NCBI GenBank assembly: GCA_046341775.1
Contig: JBKDQQ010000050.1
Location: 1-19,565 of the forward strand
Reading direction: 5' to 3'
DNA from: SXXH01 sp041165735
Lineage (GTDB): Bacteria > Planctomycetota > UBA1135 > GCA-002686595
DNA length: 19,565 nucleotides
The notes under the pieces were generated by a model. The model ran no database searches. It saw only the letters and a list, made by a program, of their open reading frames with translations, and was not told the origin of the DNA. A program made the position numbers and the translations under genes. Below are positions 8,553 through 15,926 of this stretch, one piece after another (within the stretch, counting starts at the first letter, position 1; every line of letters starts with the position of its first letter).

Positions 8553-9787
8553 ACGGGATCGAGTGGACGCTCCTGCCGATCGTGATGGCGGTCTCGTTCC
8601 TGCTGTCGGGCTCGGAGACCGCGCTGTTCGGCCTCGACGACGACGAGCGCGCGCGCGCCCCGGCGCGCGTGCGCTCGTTGCTGGACAAGCCGCAGGCCCT
8701 GCTGGTGGCGCTGCTTTCGGCGAACCTCGTCGTCAACATCCTCTACTTCTCGCTGGTCGCGCGCCTCGCCGACGGCGCCGAGGGCCACGCGACCCTGTGG
8801 TGGGCGGGCGGCGCGCTCGGCGCGCTGGTCGTCCTGTGCGAGATCCTGCCCAAGGCCATCGCGTGGCGGCTGCGCGAGGGCTTCGCCGCGCTGGTCGCGC
8901 CCGCGGCGCGGCTGCTCGTGCTGGCGACGACTCCCTTCCGCCTGGTGGTGGAGAAGCTGCTCGAGCTGATCATGCGCGCCTTGGGAGTCGACTCGCGCGA
9001 GCGCGAAGGCGTCGACGCCGACGAGCTGGGCGAAGTGCTCGCGCGCAGCCGCGGCCGCGACTCGCTCGACGCGGGCGAGGTCGGCATGCTCGCCGAGATC
9101 GTCGAGCTGGAGGACATCCGCGTGAAGGAGATCCTCGTGCCGCGCGTCGACATGATCTGCGTCGACCTCGACAGCGACGACGAGGAGGCGCGCTGGTTCC
9201 AATGCGCGCGCGCGCTGTCGCGACGCCTGACCTGGCTGCCCGTGGTGCGCGGCGGGCCGGACCACGCCGTGGGGCAGGTGCAGCTGCGGGACGTGCTCGC
9301 GCGGCCCGAGACTCCGCTCGAGGACCTGGTGCGCCCGGTGCACTTCGTGCCCGAGGTGGCTTCCGTGCTGGACTTGCTGCGCAGCTTCAAGGAGCACGGC
9401 GCGGCGGAGGCGATCGTGGTCGACGAGCACGGCGGCACGTCCGGCATCGTCACCATCGAGAACGTCTTCGAGGAGATCGTGGGCGACCTGCGCGTCGAGG
9501 GCGAGCGGCCCGCCGCGCAGGTGCGCCAGGTGGCGCCCGGTCGCTACCGCGTCGACGGGGACCTGCTCGTGCGCGACTGGAACGAGGCCTTCGGGCGCGA
9601 TGTGGTGCCCGAGGGATTCGAGACGATCGGCGGCCTCGTGACCGCGCGCCTCGGGCGCGTTCCCAAGGCGGGCGACACCGTGGTCAGCGGCGGACTCGCC
9701 TGCCGCGTCGAGCGCATGAGCGGCCGGCGCGTGCTCGAGGTCGAGGTGTGGCCGTCGACCTCCGGGGAAGGAGGCGCGTCGGCGTGA
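8549..9787 (+). CDS. CNNM/HlyC-CorC family membrane protein with CBS pair, copy 1
   Basis: 412 residues with the full family layout: an N-terminal DUF21/CNNM membrane domain (about 1-150; LLSGSETALFGL, SANLVVN, CEILPKAIA), a CBS pair (about 190-250 and 261-315; VPRVDM and DEHGGTSGIVTIENVFEEIVG), and a C-terminal CorC_HlyC domain (about 330-408). Related proteins move or sense Mg2+ or other divalent cations; the old label hemolysin is historical. I chose GTG at 8549 because it overlaps the kinase stop as GTGA, has a strong GGGAGGAG site just upstream, and gives the membrane domain directly. Substrate cannot be told from sequence. It is followed by a shorter paralogue, also overlapping by GTGA. 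Confidence 0.88.
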   Translation: MNGIEWTLLPIVMAVSFLLSGSETALFGLDDDERARAPARVRSLLDKPQALLVALLSANLVVNILYFSLVARLADGAEGHATLWWAGGALGALVVLCEILPKAIAWRLREGFAALVAPAARLLVLATTPFRLVVEKLLELIMRALGVDSREREGVDADELGEVLARSRGRDSLDAGEVGMLAEIVELEDIRVKEILVPRVDMICVDLDSDDEEARWFQCARALSRRLTWLPVVRGGPDHAVGQVQLRDVLARPETPLEDLVRPVHFVPEVASVLDLLRSFKEHGAAEAIVVDEHGGTSGIVTIENVFEEIVGDLRVEGERPAAQVRQVAPGRYRVDGDLLVRDWNEAFGRDVVPEGFETIGGLVTARLGRVPKAGDTVVSGGLACRVERMSGRRVLEVEVWPSTSGEGGASA

Positions 9788-10758
9788 GCAGCTCCCTCGT
9801 CGTGCTCCTCGTGCTCGCCTGCGTCGTGGGCAACGCGATCTTCTCCGGCGCCGAGACGGCGTGGTACCGCGCCAGCCGCGTGCGCCTCGAGATGGAGGAG
9901 CGCCGCGGCTCGCGCGCGGCGCGCGCCATGCTGCGCCTCGCGCGTTCCGACACCGCGTCCGTCGTGCTGTTCGTGCTCGGCGTCAACGTGTGCGTCGAAT
10001 CCTCGATCTTCCTCGTCGAAGGCCACTTCGACGAGCTGCAGGCCCCCGGCTACGTGGTCGAGCTCGTCATGGCGCTGGTCCTGACGCCGCTCTTCTTCCT
10101 GTTCGGCGACCTCGTGCCAAAGGAGATCGCGCGCCGCAGGCCGCACGCCACCCTGCGCCTGGTCGGGTTGCCGGTGGCGACGCTGCGCGTGCCGCTGTAT
10201 CCGCTCGAGCTGCTCTTGCGCGGCATCGTGGGCGTGGTCGGGCGGCTCGTGGGCACCGCGCCGCGCGAGGAGGCGCGCATCAAGGGCCGCGAGGCGGTGC
10301 TGAGCTTCATCGCCGAGGGCAGGAAGAGCGGCGCGCTGCCGGCCCAAGCCGAAGAGCTGGCGCGCAACGTGCTGCTCCTGCGCTCGATCCCGCTCGCGCG
10401 CTGCGTCGTGCCTTGGAAGGACGTGGAGCATCTCGACGCCGCGCGCGACGACGAGGCGCTCTACGCGCAGGTCGCGCGTTCGACGCGCACGCGCCTGCCG
10501 TGGCGCGACGAAGCGGGCCGCGCCAGCGGCTACCTGCACCAGCTCGACGCCTTGGGCTCGGGCGATCCCCGCGCGATCCGCGAGCAGGTGCGCCCGCTGC
10601 TCTCCTTGCCGGGATCCATGCCGGTCGACAAGGCGTTGGTGCGCATGCGCGCCGCGGGGGTGCGCATCGCCTTGGTCGGGGAGCCGGCCGCGCCGCTGGG
10701 GATCGTGACGCTCAAGGACCTGCTGGAGGAGATCTCCGGGCCGTTGGTGCGCTGGTGA
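9784..10758 (+). CDS. CNNM family membrane protein lacking the CorC_HlyC domain, copy 2
   Basis: 324 residues, a paralogue of the preceding gene. The CNNM domain is clear (about 1-160; NAIFSGAETAWYRASRVRLE, then GDLVPKEIARRRP), followed by a divergent CBS pair ending in GIVTLKDLLEEISG. The protein stops there, so the C-terminal CorC_HlyC domain of copy 1 is absent. The conserved SANLVVN segment of copy 1 is altered here to GVNVCV. The GTG start at 9784 overlaps the previous stop, with GAAGGAGG upstream. Tandem, translationally coupled CNNM paralogues suggest a heteromeric complex, which is inference. It is the last gene of the run that starts at 1389. Confidence 0.85.
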   Translation: MSSSLVVLLVLACVVGNAIFSGAETAWYRASRVRLEMEERRGSRAARAMLRLARSDTASVVLFVLGVNVCVESSIFLVEGHFDELQAPGYVVELVMALVLTPLFFLFGDLVPKEIARRRPHATLRLVGLPVATLRVPLYPLELLLRGIVGVVGRLVGTAPREEARIKGREAVLSFIAEGRKSGALPAQAEELARNVLLLRSIPLARCVVPWKDVEHLDAARDDEALYAQVARSTRTRLPWRDEAGRASGYLHQLDALGSGDPRAIREQVRPLLSLPGSMPVDKALVRMRAAGVRIALVGEPAAPLGIVTLKDLLEEISGPLVRW

Positions 10759-10761
10759 GGT

Positions 10762-10775
10762 CGGCCCCGGGGCCG
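10762..10775. repeat. Perfect 14-bp GC palindrome after the operon
   Basis: CGGCCCCGGGGCCG begins three bases after the stop of the second CNNM gene. It can form a small hairpin but has no T-tract. A terminator or transcript-end role is possible, not shown. Confidence 0.4.
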
Positions 10776-10875
10776 GCGAGGCTCGCGGCCGACCGCCCGG
10801 GGCGTGGCCAGGGTGCAACTTGGCCCGCGGCCCGGGGTAGGGGAGGAGGGCTGTGGCATCCGCCCGTCGAGCCGC

Positions 10876-10881
10876 TACACT
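10876..10881 (+). promoter_or_regulatory. Candidate -10 element for the gene pair at 11034
   Basis: TACACT in the context CCGCTACACTCC, in the 275-nt gap before the gene at 11034. No good -35 box lies at 17 nt. It resembles TAGAGT before the motor operon and TACTCT before dnaG. Weak evidence. Confidence 0.25.
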
Positions 10882-11033
10882 CCTCGACCCTCGAGTCCAA
10901 GGTCCCGAGCGACCGTTCCCGCTCCGCCCCGAGCCGCGCGACTCGGGACGACGCGCGAGTGGACGCCCGAGGCGACTCCCGAGGCGACGCCCGACAAGGC
11001 CGTCGACGCTCCCACTCCGACGATCCCACTCCC

Positions 11034-11564
11034 ATGCGAACCACCGAACCCCTGCGCGAGTCCTCCCCCGCGAGCGAGTCCACGGATTCATCCGTCGGCG
11101 CCCGCGCGCGCTCCGGCTGGCGCCTCGACGGGTTCCACCTCCTGCTGGGCGCCGCGCTGCTCGTGCTCGTGCTCACGAACCTGCCGGGCATCGCCCAGCA
11201 GGGCGGAAGCAATGGCAACGGCAACGGCACCGGCAACGGGAACACCGGCGGCGGCACGCTTCCGCCTCCGATCCCGCAGGTCGTGCCGGGCATGGGAGCC
11301 ATCGCCAACTCGGACTCGAACGGCTCGATGATCGCGGTGACCGGCACGGACATCACCGGCAGCTGCGTGCTGTACCTGATCGACACCGAGTCGAAGCAAC
11401 TGGCCGTGTACCAGGCCAGCGGCGGCACCAAGTCGCTGCGCGGCGTGGAACTCGTCGGCGCGCGGCGCATCGACCTCGACTTGCAGCTCGAGGGCTACAA
11501 CGACAAGAGCGAATACAGCTACGCCGAGCTGGACAAGCAGTTCCAGAAGTCCGGCGTGCGCTGA
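11034..11564 (+). CDS. Small single-pass membrane protein of unknown function
   Basis: 176 residues; I do not recognise a named domain. Visible: a Ser/Glu-rich cytoplasmic-type N-terminus (1-28), one transmembrane helix (about 34-50), a Gly/Asn low-complexity linker (GNGNGTGNGN, about 60-70), a proline stretch, and a compact C-terminal domain with S-C-V-L-Y-L-I-D-T, Q-L-A-V-Y, and G-A-R-R-I-D-L-D-L-Q-L-E-G-Y-N-D. The C-terminal part looks like a conserved globular domain, probably outside the cytoplasm. The ATG at 11034 is preferred since the open frame upstream is low-complexity and the membrane helix fits this start; no Shine-Dalgarno is seen (the leader is C-rich). It lies 87 nt before a membrane-anchored HTH protein, perhaps its partner. 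Confidence 0.7.
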   Translation: MRTTEPLRESSPASESTDSSVGARARSGWRLDGFHLLLGAALLVLVLTNLPGIAQQGGSNGNGNGTGNGNTGGGTLPPPIPQVVPGMGAIANSDSNGSMIAVTGTDITGSCVLYLIDTESKQLAVYQASGGTKSLRGVELVGARRIDLDLQLEGYNDKSEYSYAELDKQFQKSGVR

Positions 11565-11651
11565 ACCCTGCGCGCGACGCGCAACGCCGCTCGCGCGGCA
11601 TCCCCCCCCGACCGCAACAGACCAGACCGAGAAAGACCCCAGGAGACGATC

Positions 11652-12191
11652 GTGGCCGAGAAGGACTACTACAGCTTCGATGAAGCCCTGCGCGAACTGA
11701 GCCTGCGCGAAGAGGAGCTCAAGCGCCTCGTGTCCGAGGGCGAGATCCGCGCCTTCCGCGAAGGCCAGACGATGAAGCTGCGGCGCGCCGACGTCGACAC
11801 CCTGCGCAAGGAGCTGTCGGGCGGCGATGTCGTCGACCTCGGCGAGGGCGGCGAGACGGTCGTCTTCGAGGACGACGCCATGACCACGCAGGAAATCGGC
11901 ATGACCACCGAGGAGATCGTCGGCCTGGCCGACGAGGTCGGCACGGTCACCGAGGAGATCCCGGCCGCCGCCACCGTGGTCGACGAGGCCGAACCCGAAG
12001 CCGTCGCCGCCCCGGTGCGCGCCGAGCGTCCGCGCGCCGTCGAGGTGCCGGAGGAGTACGAGGGTGGCCTGATGCGCGCGCTCGTCATGGTGGCCTCGCT
12101 GGTGATGCTGATCACCATCCCGCTGGTCATGGGCGCCTCGTCCATGTCGCTCTCGGGCGTGGGCAACGCCATCGCCGGCTTGTTCAAGTGA
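11652..12191 (+). CDS. Excisionase-type HTH protein with C-terminal membrane anchor
   Basis: 179 residues. Residues 6-55 form an excisionase/MerR-like winged helix (HTH_17 type: YYSFDEALRELSLREEELKRL...GEIRAFREGQTMKLRRADVDTLR). A long acidic, Thr/Glu/Ala-rich linker (about 56-135, with repeated MTTQEIG/MTTEEIV) follows, then one transmembrane helix (about 141-163) and a short tail. The GTG start at 11652 has a good AGGAG six bases upstream. Such domains bind DNA in phage excisionases and regulators, but no integrase or other mobile gene is near, so excision is unlikely. A membrane-tethered DNA-binding or scaffold protein is the best description. A conserved role beside the preceding gene is inferred from the 87-nt spacing. 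Two terminator-like hairpins follow. Confidence 0.75.
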   Translation: MAEKDYYSFDEALRELSLREEELKRLVSEGEIRAFREGQTMKLRRADVDTLRKELSGGDVVDLGEGGETVVFEDDAMTTQEIGMTTEEIVGLADEVGTVTEEIPAAATVVDEAEPEAVAAPVRAERPRAVEVPEEYEGGLMRALVMVASLVMLITIPLVMGASSMSLSGVGNAIAGLFK

Positions 12192-12197
12192 CGACCG

Positions 12198-12214
12198 GCC
12201 CCGCCAGGCGGGGC
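12198..12214 (+). terminator. GC hairpin just after the HTH gene
   Basis: GCCCCGCC-A-GGCGGGGC, a perfect inverted repeat beginning six bases after the stop. No T-tract follows. It probably works together with the hairpin at 12232. Confidence 0.5.
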
Positions 12215-12231
12215 GGGATCGAAACGCGCGC

Positions 12232-12261
12232 GCGGGGACGCCAAGGCGTCCCCGCTTGCTT
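12232..12261 (+). terminator. Likely intrinsic terminator
   Basis: Arms 12232-12242 and 12245-12255 are an 11-bp perfect inverted repeat (GCGGGGACGCC / GGCGTCCCCGC) followed by TTGCTT, the nearest thing to a T-tract in these intergenic regions. It would end the transcript of the 11034-12191 gene pair. Confidence 0.65.
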
Positions 12262-12519
12262 GGTCGGAGGCCGATTCCCGCGTCGTTCGCGCAGGTTGTG
12301 GATTCCACCCGCGCGGTTTGCCAGTCTCCTCGCGGGCTCGCACGGCGAGGCTCGGCGTCGCTGGCGCCGTTCCCGCCCGGCGCGCGTCCGTCCAGTCGCG
12401 GCGCCGCGTCGCGCCCGCGGACGGCGCCGCGCTCGTGCGCGACCCGACCGCAAACACTCGTCGCCAACACTCCTCCGGTCGCCCGAGCGGCGGCCGACAT
12501 ACCGCACCTGACCACACCG

Positions 12520-13242
12520 ATGATCGGCACCCAACTGCGTTCCGCGCGCCTTCCCGTCCTCGTCCTCGCCCTCGGCGCCAGCTCCTGCGTCAGCCAGCAG
12601 CAGTACGACGACGCCGTCGCGCTCGCGAAGCACCACCAGACGACGCTGCACGAGCGCGAGCAGTACATCGCGCGCCTCGAGTCGGAGCGCGACCAGCTCA
12701 AGCGCCAACTCGCGCTGGACCAGGTCGCCGCGCTGTCGAACGCCGGCTACGGCGACGAGCTCGACTCGCGCCTCTCGGAGCTGCAGCGCAAGATCGACGG
12801 CCTCGGACGCCCGTTGAACGACATCGAGCGCTTCGACGTCGAGGGCGGCTACGTGCTGCTCGTGCAGGACAAGATCCTCTTCGACCTCGGCAGCTCGGAG
12901 CTCTCCGGCGAGGGCAAGTCGTCCGTCTCGAAGGTGGCCGAGGAGATCGAGTCGCGCCCGCACGGCCGCGTGTGGGTCCGCGGCCACACCGACTCGACGC
13001 CGATGGTCAAGCCTTCGACCAAGGAGCGCTACCCGCACGGCAACCTGCAGTTGTCGGCCGCGCGCGCCGTGGAAGTCGCCGCTGCGCTGATCGCCACCGG
13101 CAAGGTGCCGCAGCAAGACGTGGTCGTCGCCGGCTTCGGCCAGCACGATCCGGTCAAGCCCAACGACAACACCGAGAACAAGCGCATGAACCGCCGCGTC
13201 GAGATCTTCGTCGCCGACGCCGCGGGTTCCGCCTCGAAGTGA
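12520..13242 (+). CDS. OmpA/MotB-family peptidoglycan-binding protein, putative lipoprotein
   Basis: 240 residues. The N-terminus has an Arg-containing n-region and a hydrophobic core ending at C23 (LALGASSC), a weak but plausible lipobox. A coiled coil (about 25-75) follows, then an OmpA-like domain (about 115-235) with FDLGSSELS, G-H156-T-D158-S, NLQLSAARA and a final N-RMNRRVEI. OmpA domains bind peptidoglycan non-covalently. With a lipid anchor it would tie envelope to cell wall, like Pal. The longer spacing after HTDS (containing KERYPHGN) is typical of MotB-like members. The ATG at 12520 is chosen since the signal peptide starts there; no Shine-Dalgarno is seen. It seems to be its own transcription unit between hairpins. 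Confidence 0.85.
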   Translation: MIGTQLRSARLPVLVLALGASSCVSQQQYDDAVALAKHHQTTLHEREQYIARLESERDQLKRQLALDQVAALSNAGYGDELDSRLSELQRKIDGLGRPLNDIERFDVEGGYVLLVQDKILFDLGSSELSGEGKSSVSKVAEEIESRPHGRVWVRGHTDSTPMVKPSTKERYPHGNLQLSAARAVEVAAALIATGKVPQQDVVVAGFGQHDPVKPNDNTENKRMNRRVEIFVADAAGSASK

Positions 13243-13263
13243 CCTCGGCGCCGATCCTCGCGC

Positions 13264-13290
13264 CGCGTCCTCCCGCGCGGGAGGGACGCG
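13264..13290 (+). terminator. Strong hairpin after the OmpA-like gene
   Basis: Outer arms CGCGTCC and GGACGCG and inner arms TCCC and GGGA pair around a GCGC loop with one bulged G, starting 22 nt after the stop. No T-tract. It is likely a transcript end or 3' stabilising structure. Confidence 0.5.
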
Positions 13291-13382
13291 CAGGGCTCCG
13301 CTCGCACGGCGCGCCCCGGGTCCTCGTCGGCCCGGAGCGCGCCGCCGCATGGGGGCGCCCGCTCGCGGCGGCCACCGGCGCT

Positions 13383-14321
13383 TTGTCAAATATTTTTGAC
13401 AGAGTCCTTCCTCCAGGCCGCGTTCCGGCCTGGCCGGCGCGCCTGCCGGGCGCGTTGGCGGGCCTGTGGCTGGCGCTCGCGGCCTGCGGCGGGGCGCCGC
13501 CGGAGGACGATGCGGCGCTGCTGGAGCTCGAACGCTTCGCCTTCGTGCCGGCCGCCTCGGTGCGCCTCGCGCCGGGCGTGGTGGTGGGCAACGCCCGGCC
13601 GCTGCTCGTCGAGCGCTTCGAGACCACGCGCGAGCAGGCGGCGGCCTTCCTGGCCACCCTGCCGGCGGATCCCGTGCGCGATCGCCTTTCGGGCGGAGGC
13701 GACGGAGCCCGCAGCCTGCCGCAATGCGGGCTCGACCTCGCGGAGGCGCGCCTCTTGTGCGCGTCGCGCGGACTGCGCCTGTTGACCGCCTCCGAATGGC
13801 TGCGCTGCGCCGTGGGCAGGGGCGGGGCGGCTTGGCCCTTCGGCGCGCGCGCGGAATCCGTGGCGAACACCGCGGAGCTGCGCCTCGCGCGCGCGACGCC
13901 CGTCGGGTCCTTCGCCCAAGGCGCCAGCCCCGAAGGCGTGCACGACCTCGTGGGCAACGCCGCCGAATGGGTCGAGGGCGCGCTCGACGGCGGTGGATCC
14001 CTCGCGTGGGCGATGGGCGGCTCGTGGGCGAGCCTGCAGCGCCCGATGGTGCGCATCGGCGATGGCGGCGTGCTCGAAGTGGCGCGCCTCGAACTCGATC
14101 CGCGCACGCGCGACGAGACGGTCGGCTTGCGCGCCTGCGCCGACGCGGAGGAATTGCTCGTGCAGCTCGCGCCGCGCTTGCCTAGCGGCGGCCGGGCCGA
14201 GTCGCGCCTGCGGGCCCTCGGTCGCGCATTCGGGCCCGAGGCGAAGGACGTGCTGGCGCGCGCGCGCGCGCGCCGCGACCACGAGGCGCTGCGGTTGATC
14301 GCCGAAGGAGCCGGTGCGTGA
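13383..14321 (+). CDS. FGE-sulfatase-fold (SUMF1-like) putative lipoprotein
   Basis: About 312 residues. A lipobox (LALAAC, Cys at codon 13485) follows a short hydrophobic stretch. The rest is a formylglycine-generating-enzyme-like fold: AEARLLCASRGLRLLTASEW (E138, W139), W-P-F-G, VGSF, GVHDLVGNAAEW (191-196), MGGSW, and VGLRACAD near the C-terminus, then a helical tail of about 60 residues. The catalytic Cys pair of true FGE is not evident, so a binding or structural role is more likely than sulfatase activation. The start is doubtful: TTG at 13383 is the only in-frame start giving a full signal peptide, yet its next codons (TCA AAT ATT TTT) are unlike the genome's usage and belong to an inverted repeat. 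Its stop overlaps rsmA as GTGA. Confidence 0.7.
   Translation: MSNIFDRVLPPGRVPAWPARLPGALAGLWLALAACGGAPPEDDAALLELERFAFVPAASVRLAPGVVVGNARPLLVERFETTREQAAAFLATLPADPVRDRLSGGGDGARSLPQCGLDLAEARLLCASRGLRLLTASEWLRCAVGRGGAAWPFGARAESVANTAELRLARATPVGSFAQGASPEGVHDLVGNAAEWVEGALDGGGSLAWAMGGSWASLQRPMVRIGDGGVLEVARLELDPRTRDETVGLRACADAEELLVQLAPRLPSGGRAESRLRALGRAFGPEAKDVLARARARRDHEALRLIAEGAGA
13384..13401. promoter_or_regulatory. AT-rich 18-bp inverted repeat, candidate operator
   Basis: TGTCAAA-TATT-TTTGACA is a perfect 7-bp inverted repeat around 4 bp, in the most AT-rich spot of the window. It sits at the head of the FGE-lipoprotein/rsmA unit. A related 16-bp copy lies at 16189-16204. It contains TTGACA, but no -10 follows at proper spacing. 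A dimeric regulator's binding site is inferred. Confidence 0.5.
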
Positions 14322-15265
14322 GCCTCTCGGGGCGCGACGACGGCCGCGCCGCATGGCGCGATTTCAAGGGCGAGTTGGAGGCGATCGGCTTCCGGCCGTC
14401 GCGGCGCTTCGGGCAGAACTTCCTCGTCGACGAGAACATGGTGCGCGCCATCGTGCGCGACGCGCAGTTGCCGCCCGGCGCGCGCGTGCTCGAGATCGGC
14501 ACCGGCCTCGGCTTCCTGACGCTGCACCTGCTGCGCGAGGGATCCGAGGTCGTCACGGTCGAGGTCGACGCGCGCCTCTTCGAACTCGCGGGCCGCGCCC
14601 TGGAATCCGAGCGGCCTTGCACGCGGCTCTTGTGCGACGCGCTGGCGGGCAAGCATGCCTTGGCACCCGAAGTGCGCGCGGCCTTGTGGACCAGCGGGGA
14701 TTGGCACCTCGTCGCCAACCTGCCGTACTCGATCGCCTCGCCGCTCTTCGTGGTGCTGGCCGACCTCGACAACCCGCCGGCGAGCTTCACGACGCTCGTG
14801 CAGAAGGAAGCGGCCGAACGCGTGGCGGGCACGCCCGGCGGCGCGGATTGGGGCGCCCTGTCGGCGCGCATCCAGGCCGACTACGATTGCCGCATCGTGC
14901 GCGCCGTGGGACCGGGCCTGTTCTGGCCGCGGCCGCAAGTCGATTCCAGCGTCGTGCGCGGGGTGCGCCGCGCCGATCGCCTCGAGCGCGAGCGGCGCGT
15001 GCTCCTGCAGGGGTTGCTGGCGCGTCTGTTCCAACGCCGCCGCCAGACCTTGGGGCGCGTGCTCGCGGACTTGCTCGAGGACCGCGTCGGGGCAGAGGCT
15101 TGGCTGGAGGAGGCGCGCTTGGCCGGTGGGGCGCGAGCGGAGGACTTGGATCTGGATTCCTTGCTGCGCCTCGTGGATGCGGCGCGCGGAGACGCGCGGC
15201 GCGCCACGGTCCTGCGCCAAGCCGCACCCGGCGGCTCCGGGTTCGTCGACGGACCCGAGACCTAG
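14318..15265 (+). CDS. rsmA: 16S rRNA dimethyladenosine transferase RsmA/KsgA
   Basis: 315 residues, longer than E. coli KsgA (273) because of a C-terminal tail. The enzyme transfers four methyl groups from S-adenosylmethionine to the two adjacent adenosines near the 3' end of 16S rRNA, a late step of 30S assembly. Motifs: FGQNFLVD (31-38), SAM-binding EIGTGLGFLT (59-68), catalytic NLPY (134-137), LVQKEAAERV, FWPRPQVDSSVV, and RRRQTLGRVL in the C-terminal domain. GTG at 14318 overlaps the previous stop and has GAAGGAG seven bases upstream. Coupling to an FGE-like lipoprotein is unusual. The stop is TAG at 15263-15265. Confidence 0.95.
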   Translation: MSLSGRDDGRAAWRDFKGELEAIGFRPSRRFGQNFLVDENMVRAIVRDAQLPPGARVLEIGTGLGFLTLHLLREGSEVVTVEVDARLFELAGRALESERPCTRLLCDALAGKHALAPEVRAALWTSGDWHLVANLPYSIASPLFVVLADLDNPPASFTTLVQKEAAERVAGTPGGADWGALSARIQADYDCRIVRAVGPGLFWPRPQVDSSVVRGVRRADRLERERRVLLQGLLARLFQRRRQTLGRVLADLLEDRVGAEAWLEEARLAGGARAEDLDLDSLLRLVDAARGDARRATVLRQAAPGGSGFVDGPET

Positions 15266-15330
15266 GACGATCCTTGCGGCGGGGCTTCCTTTCGTGGACC
15301 AACGCGCGGCAGGGCGATCCCGAGGTGCGG

Positions 15331-15346
15331 GCCTGCGGGGGCAGGC
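15331..15346 (+). terminator. Small hairpin after rsmA, possible terminator
   Basis: GCCTGC-GGGG-GCAGGC, a perfect 6-bp stem with a 4-nt loop, 66 nt after the rsmA stop and inside a G-rich tract. No T-tract follows. Confidence 0.3.
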
Positions 15347-15411
15347 GGCGGGGGGCAGGCGGCGCGGGGCCAGAGCGGAGTGCCAGCCTGATTTTCCGCC
15401 CGAGCGAGGGG

Positions 15412-15440
15412 TTGGAGTTCTTCCACGCGGAGGCTACTCT
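15412..15440 (+). promoter_or_regulatory. Candidate sigma-70-type promoter
   Basis: TTGGAG at 15412-15417, a 17-bp spacer, and TACTCT at 15435-15440. Each box matches the housekeeping consensus only partly, but spacing is optimal. If real it would start a transcript about 1.06 kb before dnaG, giving either a very long leader or a separate RNA. Confidence 0.35.
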
Positions 15441-15691
15441 TTGCGGCTCGCAGCGAGCATCTGTCACGGCGATCAACGCCGCGGCCGAGGCACGAGGCGA
15501 CACCGGACCAGGTCCTCGAGTACCTTCCGGATCACGCCAACCGCAGCCCCTGCACCGCCCCGCCGCGCGCTTCGTCGCCCCGGGCCAGACCGACAGTCCC
15601 AAGCTTCGCGCGTGATGGCCGCCGCTCGCAACGGTGGTCGACCTCGAACCAGCCGCCACCGACCGCCGCGCTCCCGCGCGCGCCCTGCCTC

Positions 15692-15729
15692 GGACCTTGC
15701 AGGCCCTGATGGACCTTGCAGGCCTTCGT
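15692..15729. repeat. 19-bp direct repeat, two copies
   Basis: GGACCTTGCAGGCC occurs at 15692-15705 and 15711-15724, in two 19-bp units that are head to tail. Confidence 0.75.
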
Positions 15730-15926
15730 GCGGCGCGTTCGACCGCCCTGCGTTCGATGGCCCCATCGACTCCACGCCGATCCCCTGGCCGCTTCGTCCA
15801 AGACGCGGCGTGCCCGCGGGTGGACGAGGAGTGTTGCTGGTCCGCTCTGCTCCACGCGCATCGTTCCTTCGCCGTTCACCCGGCGCAACCTCCGGACCCA
15901 TCGCGGCGCCCCGCATCGCGACTCCT

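Larger units (their letters stand above)
12192..12519. other. Intergenic region with two terminator-like hairpins, no gene seen
   Basis: A 328-nt gap between the HTH gene and the OmpA-like gene. The first 70 nt hold two hairpins. The rest is GC-rich without a convincing gene or promoter; it contains the 12-mer CGGCGAGGCTCG at 12343-12354, also found in two other intergenic regions. Confidence 0.6.

Noticed and set aside
11652..12191. HTH gene as a phage excisionase marking a mobile element
   Set aside because: No integrase, attachment repeats or phage genes are nearby, and the protein has a membrane anchor unlike phage excisionases.
13396..13401. TTGACA as a -35 box
   Set aside because: A perfect -35 match, but no acceptable -10 at 16-18 nt on either strand; symmetry fits an operator better.
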